Counted from the stretch's first letter, positions 22,202 through 32,802 are shown. The stretch is DNA of 64,000 nt from Nostoc sp. ATCC 53789 (GCF_009873495.1 NZ_CP046703.1:7002001-7066000), one strand, 5' to 3'. Numbers and translations are program-made. The notes: generated from the sequence alone by a model not told the origin.

Positions 22202-25003
22202 TTATGTTGAAGGTTGCTCATGTAGTGGAATCATGATGACAAACTCTGCACCTTCTCCTGGTGCTGAAATACACTGGATTTGTCCGCCATGTTTTTGGAC
22301 AACAATTTGGTAGCTAATTGATAATCCCATACCCGTGCCTTTACCCACGGGTTTTGTAGTAAAGAAGGGGTCAAATAAACGTTTGCGTACTTCTTCTGTC
22401 ATGCCTGGGCCATTGTCGGCAAAGCCAATGATTACACGGTCTTCTTTGATAAGGGTACGAATGCGAATCTGAGGAGAAGTCATTTGTCCTTGGTCGTTTG
22501 TCCTTTGTTTAGAGTTATTTACTAATGACAAATGACTAGTGACAAATGACTCTTCTAAAACATCGATCGCATTTGCCAGCAAATTCATAAACACCTGATT
22601 CATCTGTCCAGCGTGACAGACTACTGGTGGTAGATTGCCATAGTCTCGGATTACTTGGATTTCGGGATATCCTGGTTTGGCTTTCAGACGATTTTGCAAC
22701 AGCAGTAAGGTGCTATCAATACCTTCATGAAGATTTACTGCTTTCGTGCCGTCTTCATCAAGGCGAGAAAAATTGCGTAAAGATAGGACTATCTGCCGAA
22801 TGCGTTCGGCTCCCATATTCATAGAATCCAGAATTTTAGGCAAATCTTGCTTGAGAAAGTCTAAATCTATGTTGTAGATTTGTTCGTGAATTTCTGGTGT
22901 TGGTGGGCAGTAACTCTGTTGATAAAGTTCTACCAAGTGCAATAAATCTTTGGTATATTCACGGGCGTGGCTAATATTGCCGTAGATAAAATTGACGGGA
23001 TTATTGATTTCGTGGGCAATACCTGCAACCAATTGTCCCAAACTGGACATTTTTTCGGTTTGAATGAGTTGCGCTTGAGTGTGTTGAAGTTCTAGTAATG
23101 CTGCTTCTAGTTGTTGGGCTTTGTCTTGGGCTGTTTGAGCAGCAATGCGGCTTTGGGTGTAGAGTTTAGCTTGGTCAATAGCGATCGCTATTTGAACTGT
23201 AACTGCCTGTAGTAATTCTACTTCGTTGTCTAGCCAGGGCCGGAAGCCACCACAAGAACCACAGCTAAATGTGCCTATTTCGCCAGATTTGGTGTGTACA
23301 GGTAGTGACATAAAGGCAGTGAAACCAAAATCCTGCAAAAATAGTTGTGCAGTGCAATCGCTTACAGTCTCAACATCATTAATACGGATAATTTCTCTAT
23401 TCAAGGTTTTGGCTGCGATGAGTTCGATTTCTGCACTAGTTGCTTCTTGATCGTCAAGCAGACAGGGTAAAAAGGAACTTTTCGCTTCGTATACTTTTTC
23501 CCAATGGGTAACTTCAGTGTCTTGCCGATACCAAAAGAAGGCGCAGCGATCGATCTGGAATAAGTCACGGATCTCCCGCACTGCGGTTTCCACAATGTAA
23601 TTGAGATCCAAGGAAGCTCGAATCTGGTTAGAAAGACGATTGAGTAATGCTTCCCGTTGGGCACATTCTCTGAGTGCAACTTCTGCTTGTTTGCGATCGG
23701 TGGTGTCATAGCAAATACCAACGAAGTTTACAATATTACCATTGGCATCTCTAATAGCAGATGAGTTGCTTGTATGCCATCGCCAACTACCATTTTTGTG
23801 TTTTACTCGATATTCAATTGCGTCTTGCTTTTGGGTTGTTGTCGCAATTCTTTGGAAATAATCTGCACAAATAGACACATCGTCAGGATGCACAAAGGGA
23901 ACAAAAGATTGACCTTCAACCTCTGCAATCTCATGCCCAAAAATTTCAGTCCAGTTTGGAGAAACGTAAGAAAATATCCCCTCAAGGGTCAGGGCAAAAA
24001 TAACGTTATTGGCATTTTCAATAATGGTGCGAAACTTGGCATCGCTTTCTATTAATGCTGTTTGTGCTTTTTCGCTGGTGTCGTGGACAAGAACTATGAT
24101 TTGCTGGTCTGGTAACGGCAATAACTTAGCTTCAAAATTATTATTCCCTTGTGGGAGCGGTAAGGTATATTTGAAACTGACTGAAGATTGAGTTTCTAGT
24201 ACTTGAGTTATTGCTTGCTGAAAGCGATCGCATATAGCAGTTGGTAGGCATTCTCGCAAACTCTTACCCTGACAATCTTTTGTTGAAATGTATGGGTTCT
24301 CAATCTTTCCTGGTTTGTAATCCAGAATACTTCCATCAGCATTGATACGAAAGTACAAATCAGGAAGCACTTGCAAAATCGCTGTAAATTCTGATGTTCT
24401 TTGGCGTAACTGTGATTCAACTACTTGGCGTTTTGCAATTTCAGCTTGTAGTTGCTTTTGTGCTTTTTTTAATTCTGCCGCCTGTTTTTGTTCTGTTAAT
24501 TGACGGAGACGACGAGATGAATTTGTAGATGCCGAGCAGTTTTTTCTTAGGGTAGGTCGCACTTCTGTTACATCCACACAATAACCGATGTAACCCGCAA
24601 AGCTTCCATCTGCTGAAAATCGTGGCGCAGCTGTATCTAAAATCCAGCGATATTTGCCATCAGACCGACGCAGGCGATATTGCCTTTGGAAAGAATTATA
24701 CGTTGCAAATGCTTTTAAGTATATATTCTTACATTGTTGTCTATCTTCTGGATGGACGCTACAAGCCCAGATATGGCTTATCTCTTCTCCTCGAGCAGAT
24801 GCAGGTCCGCCTTTTGTTAGATGGGTTCCAGTAAATTCCAGCCAATTTGAATTTAAGTAACAATAAAGTGCATTGCATCCAGCCATCCAAATCATCAGAG
24901 GAGAAGTGTCTGCCTGCTGGCAAAATACTTTTTCATCCTGTTGTATTACTTCCTCTTGAACCATGATTTGGTTAATGTAGCTCTGCACCTTTTTGGAAAA
25001 CAC
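22202..25003 (-). CDS. Sensor histidine kinase: PAS-PAS-PAS-GAF-HisKA-HATPase
   Basis: 933 residues, no membrane segment. PAS_3-like domain (about 35-150, WRILDT-like end GYCVDVTEVR), a coiled coil with QKQAAELKKAQKQLQAEIAK, two further PAS domains (about 200-310 and 320-435), a GAF domain (about 450-610), a coiled coil, then HisKA with phosphorylatable His664 (GIAHEINNPVNF) and an HATPase domain (NLLANAIDV, DNGPGM, GTGMGLSIS). The HEINNP type is typical of cyanobacterial cytosolic kinases. Between the N box and the DNGPGM box lies a 25-residue insertion of repeat origin (see separate entry). The GAF contains several Cys (FSCGSCGGF) that might bind a metal. No regulator is adjacent. Confidence 0.9.
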   Translation of the reverse strand: MFSKKVQSYINQIMVQEEVIQQDEKVFCQQADTSPLMIWMAGCNALYCYLNSNWLEFTGTHLTKGGPASARGEEISHIWACSVHPEDRQQCKNIYLKAFATYNSFQRQYRLRRSDGKYRWILDTAAPRFSADGSFAGYIGYCVDVTEVRPTLRKNCSASTNSSRRLRQLTEQKQAAELKKAQKQLQAEIAKRQVVESQLRQRTSEFTAILQVLPDLYFRINADGSILDYKPGKIENPYISTKDCQGKSLRECLPTAICDRFQQAITQVLETQSSVSFKYTLPLPQGNNNFEAKLLPLPDQQIIVLVHDTSEKAQTALIESDAKFRTIIENANNVIFALTLEGIFSYVSPNWTEIFGHEIAEVEGQSFVPFVHPDDVSICADYFQRIATTTQKQDAIEYRVKHKNGSWRWHTSNSSAIRDANGNIVNFVGICYDTTDRKQAEVALRECAQREALLNRLSNQIRASLDLNYIVETAVREIRDLFQIDRCAFFWYRQDTEVTHWEKVYEAKSSFLPCLLDDQEATSAEIELIAAKTLNREIIRINDVETVSDCTAQLFLQDFGFTAFMSLPVHTKSGEIGTFSCGSCGGFRPWLDNEVELLQAVTVQIAIAIDQAKLYTQSRIAAQTAQDKAQQLEAALLELQHTQAQLIQTEKMSSLGQLVAGIAHEINNPVNFIYGNISHAREYTKDLLHLVELYQQSYCPPTPEIHEQIYNIDLDFLKQDLPKILDSMNMGAERIRQIVLSLRNFSRLDEDGTKAVNLHEGIDSTLLLLQNRLKAKPGYPEIQVIRDYGNLPPVVCHAGQMNQVFMNLLANAIDVLEESFVTSHLSLVNNSKQRTNDQGQMTSPQIRIRTLIKEDRVIIGFADNGPGMTEEVRKRLFDPFFTTKPVGKGTGMGLSISYQIVVQKHGGQIQCISAPGEGAEFVIMIPLHEQPST
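22483..22560 (-). repeat. Repeat-derived in-frame insertion in a histidine kinase HATPase domain
   Basis: The plus strand reads CATTTGTCCTTGGTCGTTTG, then TCCTTTG...AATGACAAATGACTAGTGACAAATGAC, the TGACAAA heptamer family that is found between genes at 43926-43950. It is translated in frame as SFVTSHLSLVNNSKQ and on to QGQMTS, in a loop between the N and G1 boxes. Confidence 0.75.
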
Positions 25004-25880
25004 TTTTGCCTGCCTGCTCTGCCTAAATTATTAAGGTAATATGTCTGAAAATAGAATTTGTTAATAAAGGGATATCATCTTGATTGCGGCCTGTTATTTT
25101 ATCTTAATACTTTATTTATTTTTATATCTCCAACAATTGCTTTTCTCTTGTAAATAAATTAAAAAAATGCTGAAGTTATCATTAAGATTAACTTCATGAT
25201 TTTTGGTGAAATTTAAAATATTCATCTGTCAGGAAAATTATTCAACTATGTTTATTCTTAAAGTTATCTTTAAATTCATCTGAGCTATGTAATCACATAG
25301 CTAAAAAGCTTATTTAGCTTCATAAAAACTATATGAGTCGCTATGAGGCAATTACATCTTTATCAGAAATTCATAATAATCGGTAATTTCATATCAAATA
25401 AATATTGATTTTTTATCAAGAAGAATTCAGCATAAATTAGAGTCTTGAAGACTATACAGACAAAAGCGACCTCCGTAGATTTGAAATTTTTGATTTTTTA
25501 TGTCTTCCGTGTAGGTAAACTTTACTTGTGTAGTAGCGGATTATATTCACCTAATGTTTTTCAGGAATTCTCTTAAAATCACTGGTTTAAAAGGATTTAA
25601 TGTCCACATCCATACTAAGCAATTTCTAATAATTTTGTGTATAAAAATCTACGTATTTTATTCTTTTTTCTGGGTTCTGACTTCTGAATTCCTTTTCAAC
25701 TTTCCCTGAAAAACCCGATTTTTCAAAATTGTCTTGACCGTTCAAAATGCTTCATTCCAAAATCGCAAATTAAATGAGAGAGATGCTAAATGTGATATCA
25801 ACACGTTGTAACAATGGCTAGCGATCCTATTTTATATGTTATAAAGCTCACAGAAATTCATGTTAGGCGGGAACTACTTT
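25004..25880. other. Long AT-rich intergenic region, no gene
   Basis: 877 bases between two divergent genes without a convincing coding frame. It has a perfect palindrome (AGCTATGT-AATC-ACATAGCT, 25283-25302). The length suggests separate promoters for the kinase and the dynamin-like operon, perhaps a small RNA, but no boundaries could be seen. Confidence 0.5.
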
Positions 25881-28421
25881 ATGGAACCAGATAAACTGGG
25901 CCGTTTTAAGGAGTACGGCGAATTCATCCTCCGAAAGATAGATTCTGTGCCCCAGCACCCTTCAAAACAAGAAGATTGGGTTCCAGCTAGTCTTGATGAC
26001 TGTCTCCTGCGTTTGCGGTCAGCGGCCCAGAAAACTGTAGACCTGGCAACTTCACCTGTCAAAATTGGGGTGATGGGGGAATTCAGTAGTGGGAAAACTT
26101 TACTTTTAGGCAGTCTAATCGGATATGCAGATGCTTTACCAGTCAGTGAAAACCCTACTACAGGTAATGTTACCGCAATACACATCATCCCGCAAGACGA
26201 CTTTGCAACTACCCAATTAAGTAATTTCACTGTAGAGTATCTTTCTCACGAAGGCGTACATGAGTGTCTACGCTTCATGCTAGGGGAAGCCCATAAACGC
26301 ACGACAGCAGCAGGACTTCCTCCGATACCAGTATCGAAACTCAACTCTGGCAAAGATATTATTAGCTGGTGTGAAGAGGCTTGGAATAGTAGTAACAATT
26401 TGGAGCTACGTTATTTACTTCGGGAGTTGGTATTATTTCTGCGGGCTTATCAAGCTTATGGGGAAGTGATGTGTGGTGGGCACTACCAGATTGATGCTAC
26501 CACCGCCCGCGAAGGGCTACAACTGATCGAACAGCCAATGGCAATCCAAAATCTGAAATTTGAGGATTTACCGCCAGCGCATATCCGATTACCAAGTCCA
26601 CCCCAAAGGCTACCAACAAAGTTATTGCAGAATAGCTTTCCACTCATCCGTCGCGTAGATATCGATGTGAAAATCTCACGGGAAATTTGGGATTTTACAG
26701 GTGCAGCTAAATTTATTCTCATCGACTTTCCAGGATTGGGGGCTGCTAATTCGGGAGCTAGGGATACCTTTTTGTCACTGCGGGAACTGGCAGAAGTACA
26801 AACAATTTTGGTATTGCTAAATGGTAAATCTCCCGGTAGCGATCGCGCCAATAAAATTTTCACTATGATGCAACAGCAGCGACCAGGACAAGACCTGAAA
26901 GATTTAATTCTTGTAGGTGTAGGTCGCTTCGATCAACTCCCCCTAGACAGTGAAGGTGGCGAAAGAGAACTTGACCATTTGATTGAAGATAGCCATTTAA
27001 AAGAGGAAACCGTTTTCCAAAAACTCAAAGTTCTGCAAACTACCATTGATGGTGCAGAAGCTTTTACAACCCAAAAAGACCGGATCGTTTTACTGTCGCC
27101 ACTGTTGGGACTAGCTGAATTAGCAAAACGTTCTACTACAGTCAAAGCAGGCTCACCAGATTTTTTGGCTAACTTGGACTATCCTGATTACCTAGATCGG
27201 TCTAAACGCCTACAAGATAAATGGGAGCTATTAAGTGAACGGCTGTTAGAGACAGATCCCCGCAGTAATTTAGGCAAACAGCTAGGTTACTTTGGTCAAG
27301 ATGGGGGACTTAGTAAGCTGCGGGAATTAATTCAAACCCACGTAGCGACTCATGGTTTGAAGCAACTGTATGAAGATACTCGCAGAGCAGCTGATGTTGT
27401 GAGCCAGCAACAAGATCACTTGAAGGACATCATAGATGAAATTCACGAGCAAGGCATCCCCACAGGAGACAGTCCCGCCTTTATCGAGTTGCGCTTTGTC
27501 GTCGAAAGCTTAGATAAAATCTACAGGAATTTTCAAAAAGATTTAGGGACAGAACCACTTAAAGATCGGCGCGGTGTTGTCGTCAGCGATGTAGTTAAAG
27601 ACGAACTCACTTTTAGAATCCTCAATTGGAACCAGTGGACTTTACTCTTCAACAAAGCCAACAATGGAGCGATCGCTCTGGCAGAATCTAAAGGTGCAGC
27701 CGGAAAATTATTTGATCGAGGAAACCGTGTAAATACTTCCCTTCCAACTAAAAGCGATGATTTTTATCCAGTATTTGAGAAAACCGTTAAAGAAGTAGAA
27801 GATTTTGCCCGCGATCGCATTCATCAAGCAGTGGTAGATTTGTTGAATCAATTGTCAAATTATGTCGCCCCAGAACGCGAACAATTGCAGGTATTTTTCC
27901 ATCCAGATATGGAACAACAAATTGAAGAAAAATTTGGTTTTGAAGATGCCGATCTCTTTTACAAATTATTACTAGGATGCGATCCTAACGAATGGAAAGA
28001 AGCAATCATCTCGGAAATCAGTAGTAAAGATAAAACAGTTGCACCTGAAACCATCTTTCCTCTAGCGCGTCAAGACGAGAAACACAACGTTGGTCAAATC
28101 TTTGACTGGGCACCAGAAAAAAGCCAAGGTTTATCTAGATCGAGCAATCACCAACTTTTAGTACTGCGGCTGCGAGATGAAATCACTGCTAGCGCTAGTC
28201 TTCATCTTGTACAGTATGTTAGCGAAGTTAATCAGCAAATTAATTCAGAAATAGCAGGCATTTTGGATCAAATTATTCCTAGTTTGCAAAACCTTTCAAA
28301 AAAAGAAACTTTGCTGAGATATTTGGCGGCTGGGGACTTACCACCTGAGATAGCGATTCCTACTTGGTTGCAGATTATTTCAGAACTTGCTGCTGTTTCT
28401 TACTTAGATGATTTGAGATAA
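25881..28421 (+). CDS. Dynamin-like large GTPase
   Basis: 846 residues from ATG 25881 (an upstream in-frame ATG at 25860 is possible). The GTPase domain is N-terminal: P-loop GEFSSGKT at about residues 73-80 (counted from 25860), a switch Thr block ENPTTGNVTA and DFPGLG from about Asp289; a G4-like VGVGRFDQLP follows. The long helical C-terminal part (about 480-850) would be the stalk or membrane-interaction part; there is no transmembrane segment. Together with the next two genes it makes an operon similar in parts to the SrfC/SrfB type pair. Bacterial dynamin-like proteins remodel membranes or act in stress and phage defence; which applies here is unknown. Confidence 0.82.
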   Translation: MEPDKLGRFKEYGEFILRKIDSVPQHPSKQEDWVPASLDDCLLRLRSAAQKTVDLATSPVKIGVMGEFSSGKTLLLGSLIGYADALPVSENPTTGNVTAIHIIPQDDFATTQLSNFTVEYLSHEGVHECLRFMLGEAHKRTTAAGLPPIPVSKLNSGKDIISWCEEAWNSSNNLELRYLLRELVLFLRAYQAYGEVMCGGHYQIDATTAREGLQLIEQPMAIQNLKFEDLPPAHIRLPSPPQRLPTKLLQNSFPLIRRVDIDVKISREIWDFTGAAKFILIDFPGLGAANSGARDTFLSLRELAEVQTILVLLNGKSPGSDRANKIFTMMQQQRPGQDLKDLILVGVGRFDQLPLDSEGGERELDHLIEDSHLKEETVFQKLKVLQTTIDGAEAFTTQKDRIVLLSPLLGLAELAKRSTTVKAGSPDFLANLDYPDYLDRSKRLQDKWELLSERLLETDPRSNLGKQLGYFGQDGGLSKLRELIQTHVATHGLKQLYEDTRRAADVVSQQQDHLKDIIDEIHEQGIPTGDSPAFIELRFVVESLDKIYRNFQKDLGTEPLKDRRGVVVSDVVKDELTFRILNWNQWTLLFNKANNGAIALAESKGAAGKLFDRGNRVNTSLPTKSDDFYPVFEKTVKEVEDFARDRIHQAVVDLLNQLSNYVAPEREQLQVFFHPDMEQQIEEKFGFEDADLFYKLLLGCDPNEWKEAIISEISSKDKTVAPETIFPLARQDEKHNVGQIFDWAPEKSQGLSRSSNHQLLVLRLRDEITASASLHLVQYVSEVNQQINSEIAGILDQIIPSLQNLSKKETLLRYLAAGDLPPEIAIPTWLQIISELAAVSYLDDLR

Positions 28422-28608
28422 GCTAACTCAGAGCCTACGCCCTTTCATATAAAAGCGTAGCCCGACGTAGATATAGCGCCAAATAAAAAAGCCAGTGCTA
28501 AAGAGAATCAATGGTACAAGACCAAAGATTCTCTAAATTCGTAATTTTATAATACAACATTACAATTTTTAGCCAGCTATAAAACAAACAACAGAAAGTG
28601 ATACTATA

Positions 28609-31584
28609 ATGAACCCTTTTCAACTCAACAAATATAGCGAACAAGAACCAAGCGAGAAACAACAAAAAAGATTTCCAGGATGGTTTGCTTTAGATTTTGG
28701 CACATCGAACTCTACAGTTACACTATTCGATCCCATTGAAGTGCCGATCGCAGAAATTCTACCAAAAGAACAAGAAATGCGGTTGCGCGATCGCTTATCA
28801 CAATGGCTGAGTTCTCCCGCTTCAGTCGCTTTACCAGATGTCAGTGATGATGATTGGGCAAAGTTCATCACAGAAATTAGCAAAAACCTGGAGATAGATC
28901 CAAGAAAGTTGAGTGAAGTATTTGAAAGTGACAATAAAGAGCGATTTTTGGAAGCAATTCGCCAAATTGAGCTTTCTTTAGGAAATAGCGAGAGGTTTCG
29001 CCGTGCTGTCAGCAAAAAACTTTACCAAATTTATCATGAGGTATTCCGCGTCCCTACCCTAGAGTCGCAAAATTTGATCCCAGTTGTGCTGGATATCGAT
29101 CGCCGCGATACGGAAATTCCCAGCGAGTTGGAAATTTCGCAGTTAGGGGACTTAAAACTGCGGATGGGTAGAGAAGCTAGAGATAACCGCAAAAAAGCGA
29201 TCGCTCAAGGCACCAGCAGTTCTTTAAAGGAAATTATCAGCAGGTTTCACCATTCACCCAAGCGCTATTTTGGTCAGGAGCGATCGTTTTCGGTTATTTT
29301 GGATGGTAAAGAAGAAATAATTACCGCAAATCAACTGATTCAATCTGCTTGGGCGCATTTAATCGAGTTAACTGAAGATTACCGCCAACGCGCCCAACGT
29401 AGATTTTCAGAAGGAACTTTTTTGACAGCAGTTGTTACCTACCCCACCGTCGCCCCACCAGTTGTTCGCAAGGAAGTTAAGGAATTTGTTGAGCAATTGG
29501 GGATCGATGATGTCCAAACTGCTTATGATGAAGCCGTTTCTGTGGCAATATTCTTTTTGTGGCGAGAATTTGGCGGTAATCTGAATATTGGCATCGAATC
29601 ATTCAAAACTCGTTGCCGTCAAGTAGGAAATAAATGGTCACAAAATGTCCTCGTTTTGGATATCGGCGGCGGAACCACAGACTTAGCTTTAATTGAACTG
29701 ACTTTAGAAGATAAAACCCCTACTTTTGCTGATTATGAAGACCGGGGTTTAGGAGGACGTTACTATAAACTCACCCCCAAATTATTAGGTTCATCTGGTC
29801 ATTTACAGTTAGGTGGTGAGTTAATCACGCTGCGGATTTTTAGATTATTAAAAGTTGCGATCGCAGACTTCTTGTTGACAGCAGTAACAACAGGTGATAT
29901 TGAAAGCGAAAAGCTAGAAGATTTAATTAGCTCTGAATTAAACGAACGATTTTTAGAACAAGGTAAATTCAAAAGTGGTAGTCTTTTAAAATGTCTAGAT
30001 AAAGAGAATCCAGAAGGTGATATTGCTTACAAAGATGCCCTAGATACTGCCGAGAAAATATTACCCACTCGTTGGCAACAAACACCCCAACGCCTGCAAT
30101 CCTTTTATATCCTCTGGGATCATGCAGAGGCAGCTAAACTTAAACTTGGGCAAAAAGCACCAGCAGATAATTCTCTATTAACCTTCACACTTTCTGAACA
30201 ACAAATTTCCGAACTGCTCACTCAAAGCGCCGTCAAATTGCAAGTCAAAGATCCAAATAGCATCTGCGTTACTCTAGATAACCACCAGTTTGAACGAGCC
30301 ACCGTTTCAGGAATTAAGGAAGCGATTGGTATTGCTAAAGGATTGATGGAAAGTCGCTTACGTCCTGATGATCTCACCAAAGATTCTTGGAATTCCCAAA
30401 AAGTTGATTGGTTAATTTTGTCTGGAAAAACTTGTAATTTAGACATAGTGCAGCGCCAAATCTACCAAGAATTTAGTAAATCTCCATATTTTGTGTGGAA
30501 TCCAGAACGAATTACCTTTGTGTTGGAATTTACCAAATTAGCTACCTCTGCCGGTGCTTGCTATGCCGAAAAACTACGAAGATTGAGATTCGATCCAGAA
30601 GAGTCTAAAAGCTTGCTGCGTAAGGGAGCCAATCAACTAGAAATTGATGTCAAAAACCTGTTTTATTATTTGCCTTGCAACTTCAAACGCAAAACCCAAA
30701 GTAACGATTTACTAACCATATTTAAAGCTGGACAAGAACTCTATCAACTCGCACCTTGGGAAAGTGTCGCCAAGGTTCGTACTGCATGGCAAGGAATCCA
30801 ATTAACTAATATTATTTACCGTCAAGACTACGAAGATGGAGATTTACGACTATGGGGTAGTTTCGACGGCAAAAACCTCATGAATAAACTGGGAATGCAA
30901 GAAGCAGAGTTTCTGAAAAAAATTAAAGTCCAGTTTGAAATTGACCAAACCCTTGAATTTAATGTGTTGCTTTGTCAGGGAAATCCCCATTATTTAATTG
31001 ATATCCCTGGCATTGATTTGGAATCGGTTGTTTCAGAAACATCACCGTTATTTGCTGATGGTAAATTAAACTGGAATATTGCCGTTGAGGGTTTAAATAA
31101 AGATTTAAATGATGGTGATATTGCCGTCAATGTTATTGAGTCGGCAACTGTCGATCAACCAGATGCTTATCATCTTGTGTTTGAAGTAGGAAATGATGGT
31201 AGTAAATTGTTCCAAAAATTTCACTATCTGCGTGATGGTGTGACAGAACCAGGAATTGGGTTAATTAGTAATCCTTTACCTCCCTTCCCACAAACAGGCC
31301 AACACACCTTCTATATTTATCAAACAGATGCGGAAACCAACAGCAAAAAATGGATACGAATTGGCGCACTCAGCAAGCCAGATGTGACAACAGATTACCC
31401 TTGCCAATATCGTGTAACTCTAGACGATCAAGGTATCCTACGGATGCACGCTGGTGAAGTACCTTACTGGACATCAAACAGTCAGGAATGCCTAAAAGAA
31501 GAGGGATGTATTTATATTGCTGAATTAGAATTGCAACCCAATGAAGTTGATAAAGAACGCGATCCATTTTGCGGCATACATTAA
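28609..31584 (+). CDS. Hsp70/actin-like ATPase, SrfB-like
   Basis: 991 residues. Two halves of an actin-fold ATPase can be seen: phosphate 1 loop ALDFGTSNSTVTLF (Asp29) and phosphate 2 loop VLDIGGGTTDLAL (Asp351); an adenosine-binding segment with LILSGKTCNLDIV comes later. The C-terminal third (about 680-991) is beta-rich and unlike the Hsp70 substrate domain. Size and fold resemble SrfB-type proteins. It follows the dynamin-like gene by 187 bases on the same strand. A joint function in which the ATPase controls or loads the GTPase is a reasonable guess, not shown by sequence. Confidence 0.8.
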   Translation: MNPFQLNKYSEQEPSEKQQKRFPGWFALDFGTSNSTVTLFDPIEVPIAEILPKEQEMRLRDRLSQWLSSPASVALPDVSDDDWAKFITEISKNLEIDPRKLSEVFESDNKERFLEAIRQIELSLGNSERFRRAVSKKLYQIYHEVFRVPTLESQNLIPVVLDIDRRDTEIPSELEISQLGDLKLRMGREARDNRKKAIAQGTSSSLKEIISRFHHSPKRYFGQERSFSVILDGKEEIITANQLIQSAWAHLIELTEDYRQRAQRRFSEGTFLTAVVTYPTVAPPVVRKEVKEFVEQLGIDDVQTAYDEAVSVAIFFLWREFGGNLNIGIESFKTRCRQVGNKWSQNVLVLDIGGGTTDLALIELTLEDKTPTFADYEDRGLGGRYYKLTPKLLGSSGHLQLGGELITLRIFRLLKVAIADFLLTAVTTGDIESEKLEDLISSELNERFLEQGKFKSGSLLKCLDKENPEGDIAYKDALDTAEKILPTRWQQTPQRLQSFYILWDHAEAAKLKLGQKAPADNSLLTFTLSEQQISELLTQSAVKLQVKDPNSICVTLDNHQFERATVSGIKEAIGIAKGLMESRLRPDDLTKDSWNSQKVDWLILSGKTCNLDIVQRQIYQEFSKSPYFVWNPERITFVLEFTKLATSAGACYAEKLRRLRFDPEESKSLLRKGANQLEIDVKNLFYYLPCNFKRKTQSNDLLTIFKAGQELYQLAPWESVAKVRTAWQGIQLTNIIYRQDYEDGDLRLWGSFDGKNLMNKLGMQEAEFLKKIKVQFEIDQTLEFNVLLCQGNPHYLIDIPGIDLESVVSETSPLFADGKLNWNIAVEGLNKDLNDGDIAVNVIESATVDQPDAYHLVFEVGNDGSKLFQKFHYLRDGVTEPGIGLISNPLPPFPQTGQHTFYIYQTDAETNSKKWIRIGALSKPDVTTDYPCQYRVTLDDQGILRMHAGEVPYWTSNSQECLKEEGCIYIAELELQPNEVDKERDPFCGIH

Positions 31585-31670
31585 ACCTTTGCGTTCCTCT
31601 GCGTTGAAAAAATTAAGATTTTTAAACGCAGAGGGGCGCGGAGTAAACGCAAAGGTACGCAGAGGTTTGC
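31583..31670. repeat. Dispersed inverted repeat (TTTGCGTTCCTCTGCGTT type)
   Basis: TTTGCGTTCCTCTGCGTT and AACGCAGAGGGGCGCGGAG with AACGCAAAGGTACGCAGAGG form long complementary arms around AAAAAATTAAGATTTTT. A related element lies at 21068-21112. It starts at the stop codon of the SrfB-like gene, so it could also fold at the mRNA end. Confidence 0.7.
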
Positions 31671-31710
31671 CAAGTTTAATTCGCTATAAAAATATTTGGA
31701 GGTGAGATTC

Positions 31711-32802
31711 ATGCAGCACTTGCGTCAATTATTAGAGATAGAAAACTCACAGTTAGCCCAGTTACTGCGGTTTAGTTTGTATGGACTAGAGGCGACTTTA
31801 AATCAGGCTCGCACAGAATTACCACTAGATCCAGGATCTAAAATATGCGATGAGGTGCTGCAAGAACTTCATAACCTGTTGGAACCTGTACCCCCACAGC
31901 AAAATACTGGTTGGGAAGATGCGCCAGATGATTTAAAACTAAGTCACCTGCGGGAAGTTTTTGATTCTGACTCAGAACTTAATTATTATCTGGGTAATTC
32001 CCAACTGCAAAGCACAACGGATTCAGATTTGTGGAATGAGATTCAACGCAAGCTGCTGCGAGTACCAGAAGATTTAGCTGAAACTTGGCGATCGCGCACT
32101 TTAGATTTAGCTCAAGAAGTTGGTGCGATCGCAGATAATTCTAATCTCTTTCAGCTTCCCTTTATCCGCGATGAAATTATCTATCCCGGCCTTAGTGGTA
32201 CTGTTCAAACTCAGGGATTGACATTGTATCAACAAGCACTTTCAAATTCTCTAATTCCCCAAGGTAATGTATCCGATTTACCAGCAGCATTCCTATTTTT
32301 ATATATGAATTTTATCGAAATAGACCCAGATTTACATCATGCTTTAAAGAGCGTTTTTAGCTTCGATGTCATTTCCTTACACTCCAAAGCAGAACAGCGT
32401 GATCAATATATTGATGCTTTAAGCGATCGCTTCCAACGCACCCAAAAAGCTGAGAAAAACACTGATCCCCTGTCAATTCTTCGTGCTTGGATTGACATGG
32501 ATGAAGCAATACATTCCTTAGTATTCGTACCACCGGCTGAACGCTATTCTTGGTGGGGGAAGCTACAACATGAATCACGGCGCATCCTGAAGAAAGTTGT
32601 TGATGAGGCAATTAATGCAGGTAATGAAGTGCGAATTCGCCAATTATCAGGGCTTTATGCAGATATCTGTGCTTCATCCAAAGATGATTTACAACTAGAC
32701 TGTGGTGGTATTCCTGGCGAAGTCTTAACTTGTCTGCGAGTATATGCGCGAATTAATCAGGAAGAATCCCCAGGTCGTGTAATATTTCGCTCATCACGGT
32801 AA
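31711..32802 (+). CDS. Third gene of the dynamin/SrfB-like operon, unknown
   Basis: 363 residues from ATG 31711, chosen for its GGAGGTGA site at 31697-31704 (the frame is open from a TTG at 31696). No known domain was recognised. The protein is largely helical and acidic, soluble, without signal peptide. It contains several Leu-rich helices (LLEIENSQLAQLLRFSLYGL at the N-terminus) and a conserved-looking RAWIDMDEAIHSLVF. Its place behind the GTPase and the ATPase suggests an adaptor or third component, like SrfA in the srf cluster, but no similarity to SrfA could be seen. Confidence 0.7.
   Translation: MQHLRQLLEIENSQLAQLLRFSLYGLEATLNQARTELPLDPGSKICDEVLQELHNLLEPVPPQQNTGWEDAPDDLKLSHLREVFDSDSELNYYLGNSQLQSTTDSDLWNEIQRKLLRVPEDLAETWRSRTLDLAQEVGAIADNSNLFQLPFIRDEIIYPGLSGTVQTQGLTLYQQALSNSLIPQGNVSDLPAAFLFLYMNFIEIDPDLHHALKSVFSFDVISLHSKAEQRDQYIDALSDRFQRTQKAEKNTDPLSILRAWIDMDEAIHSLVFVPPAERYSWWGKLQHESRRILKKVVDEAINAGNEVRIRQLSGLYADICASSKDDLQLDCGGIPGEVLTCLRVYARINQEESPGRVIFRSSR

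Noticed and set aside
25283..25302. Terminator or insertion-sequence end at the perfect palindrome
   Set aside because: No T-run in a useful orientation and no second copy or transposase nearby.
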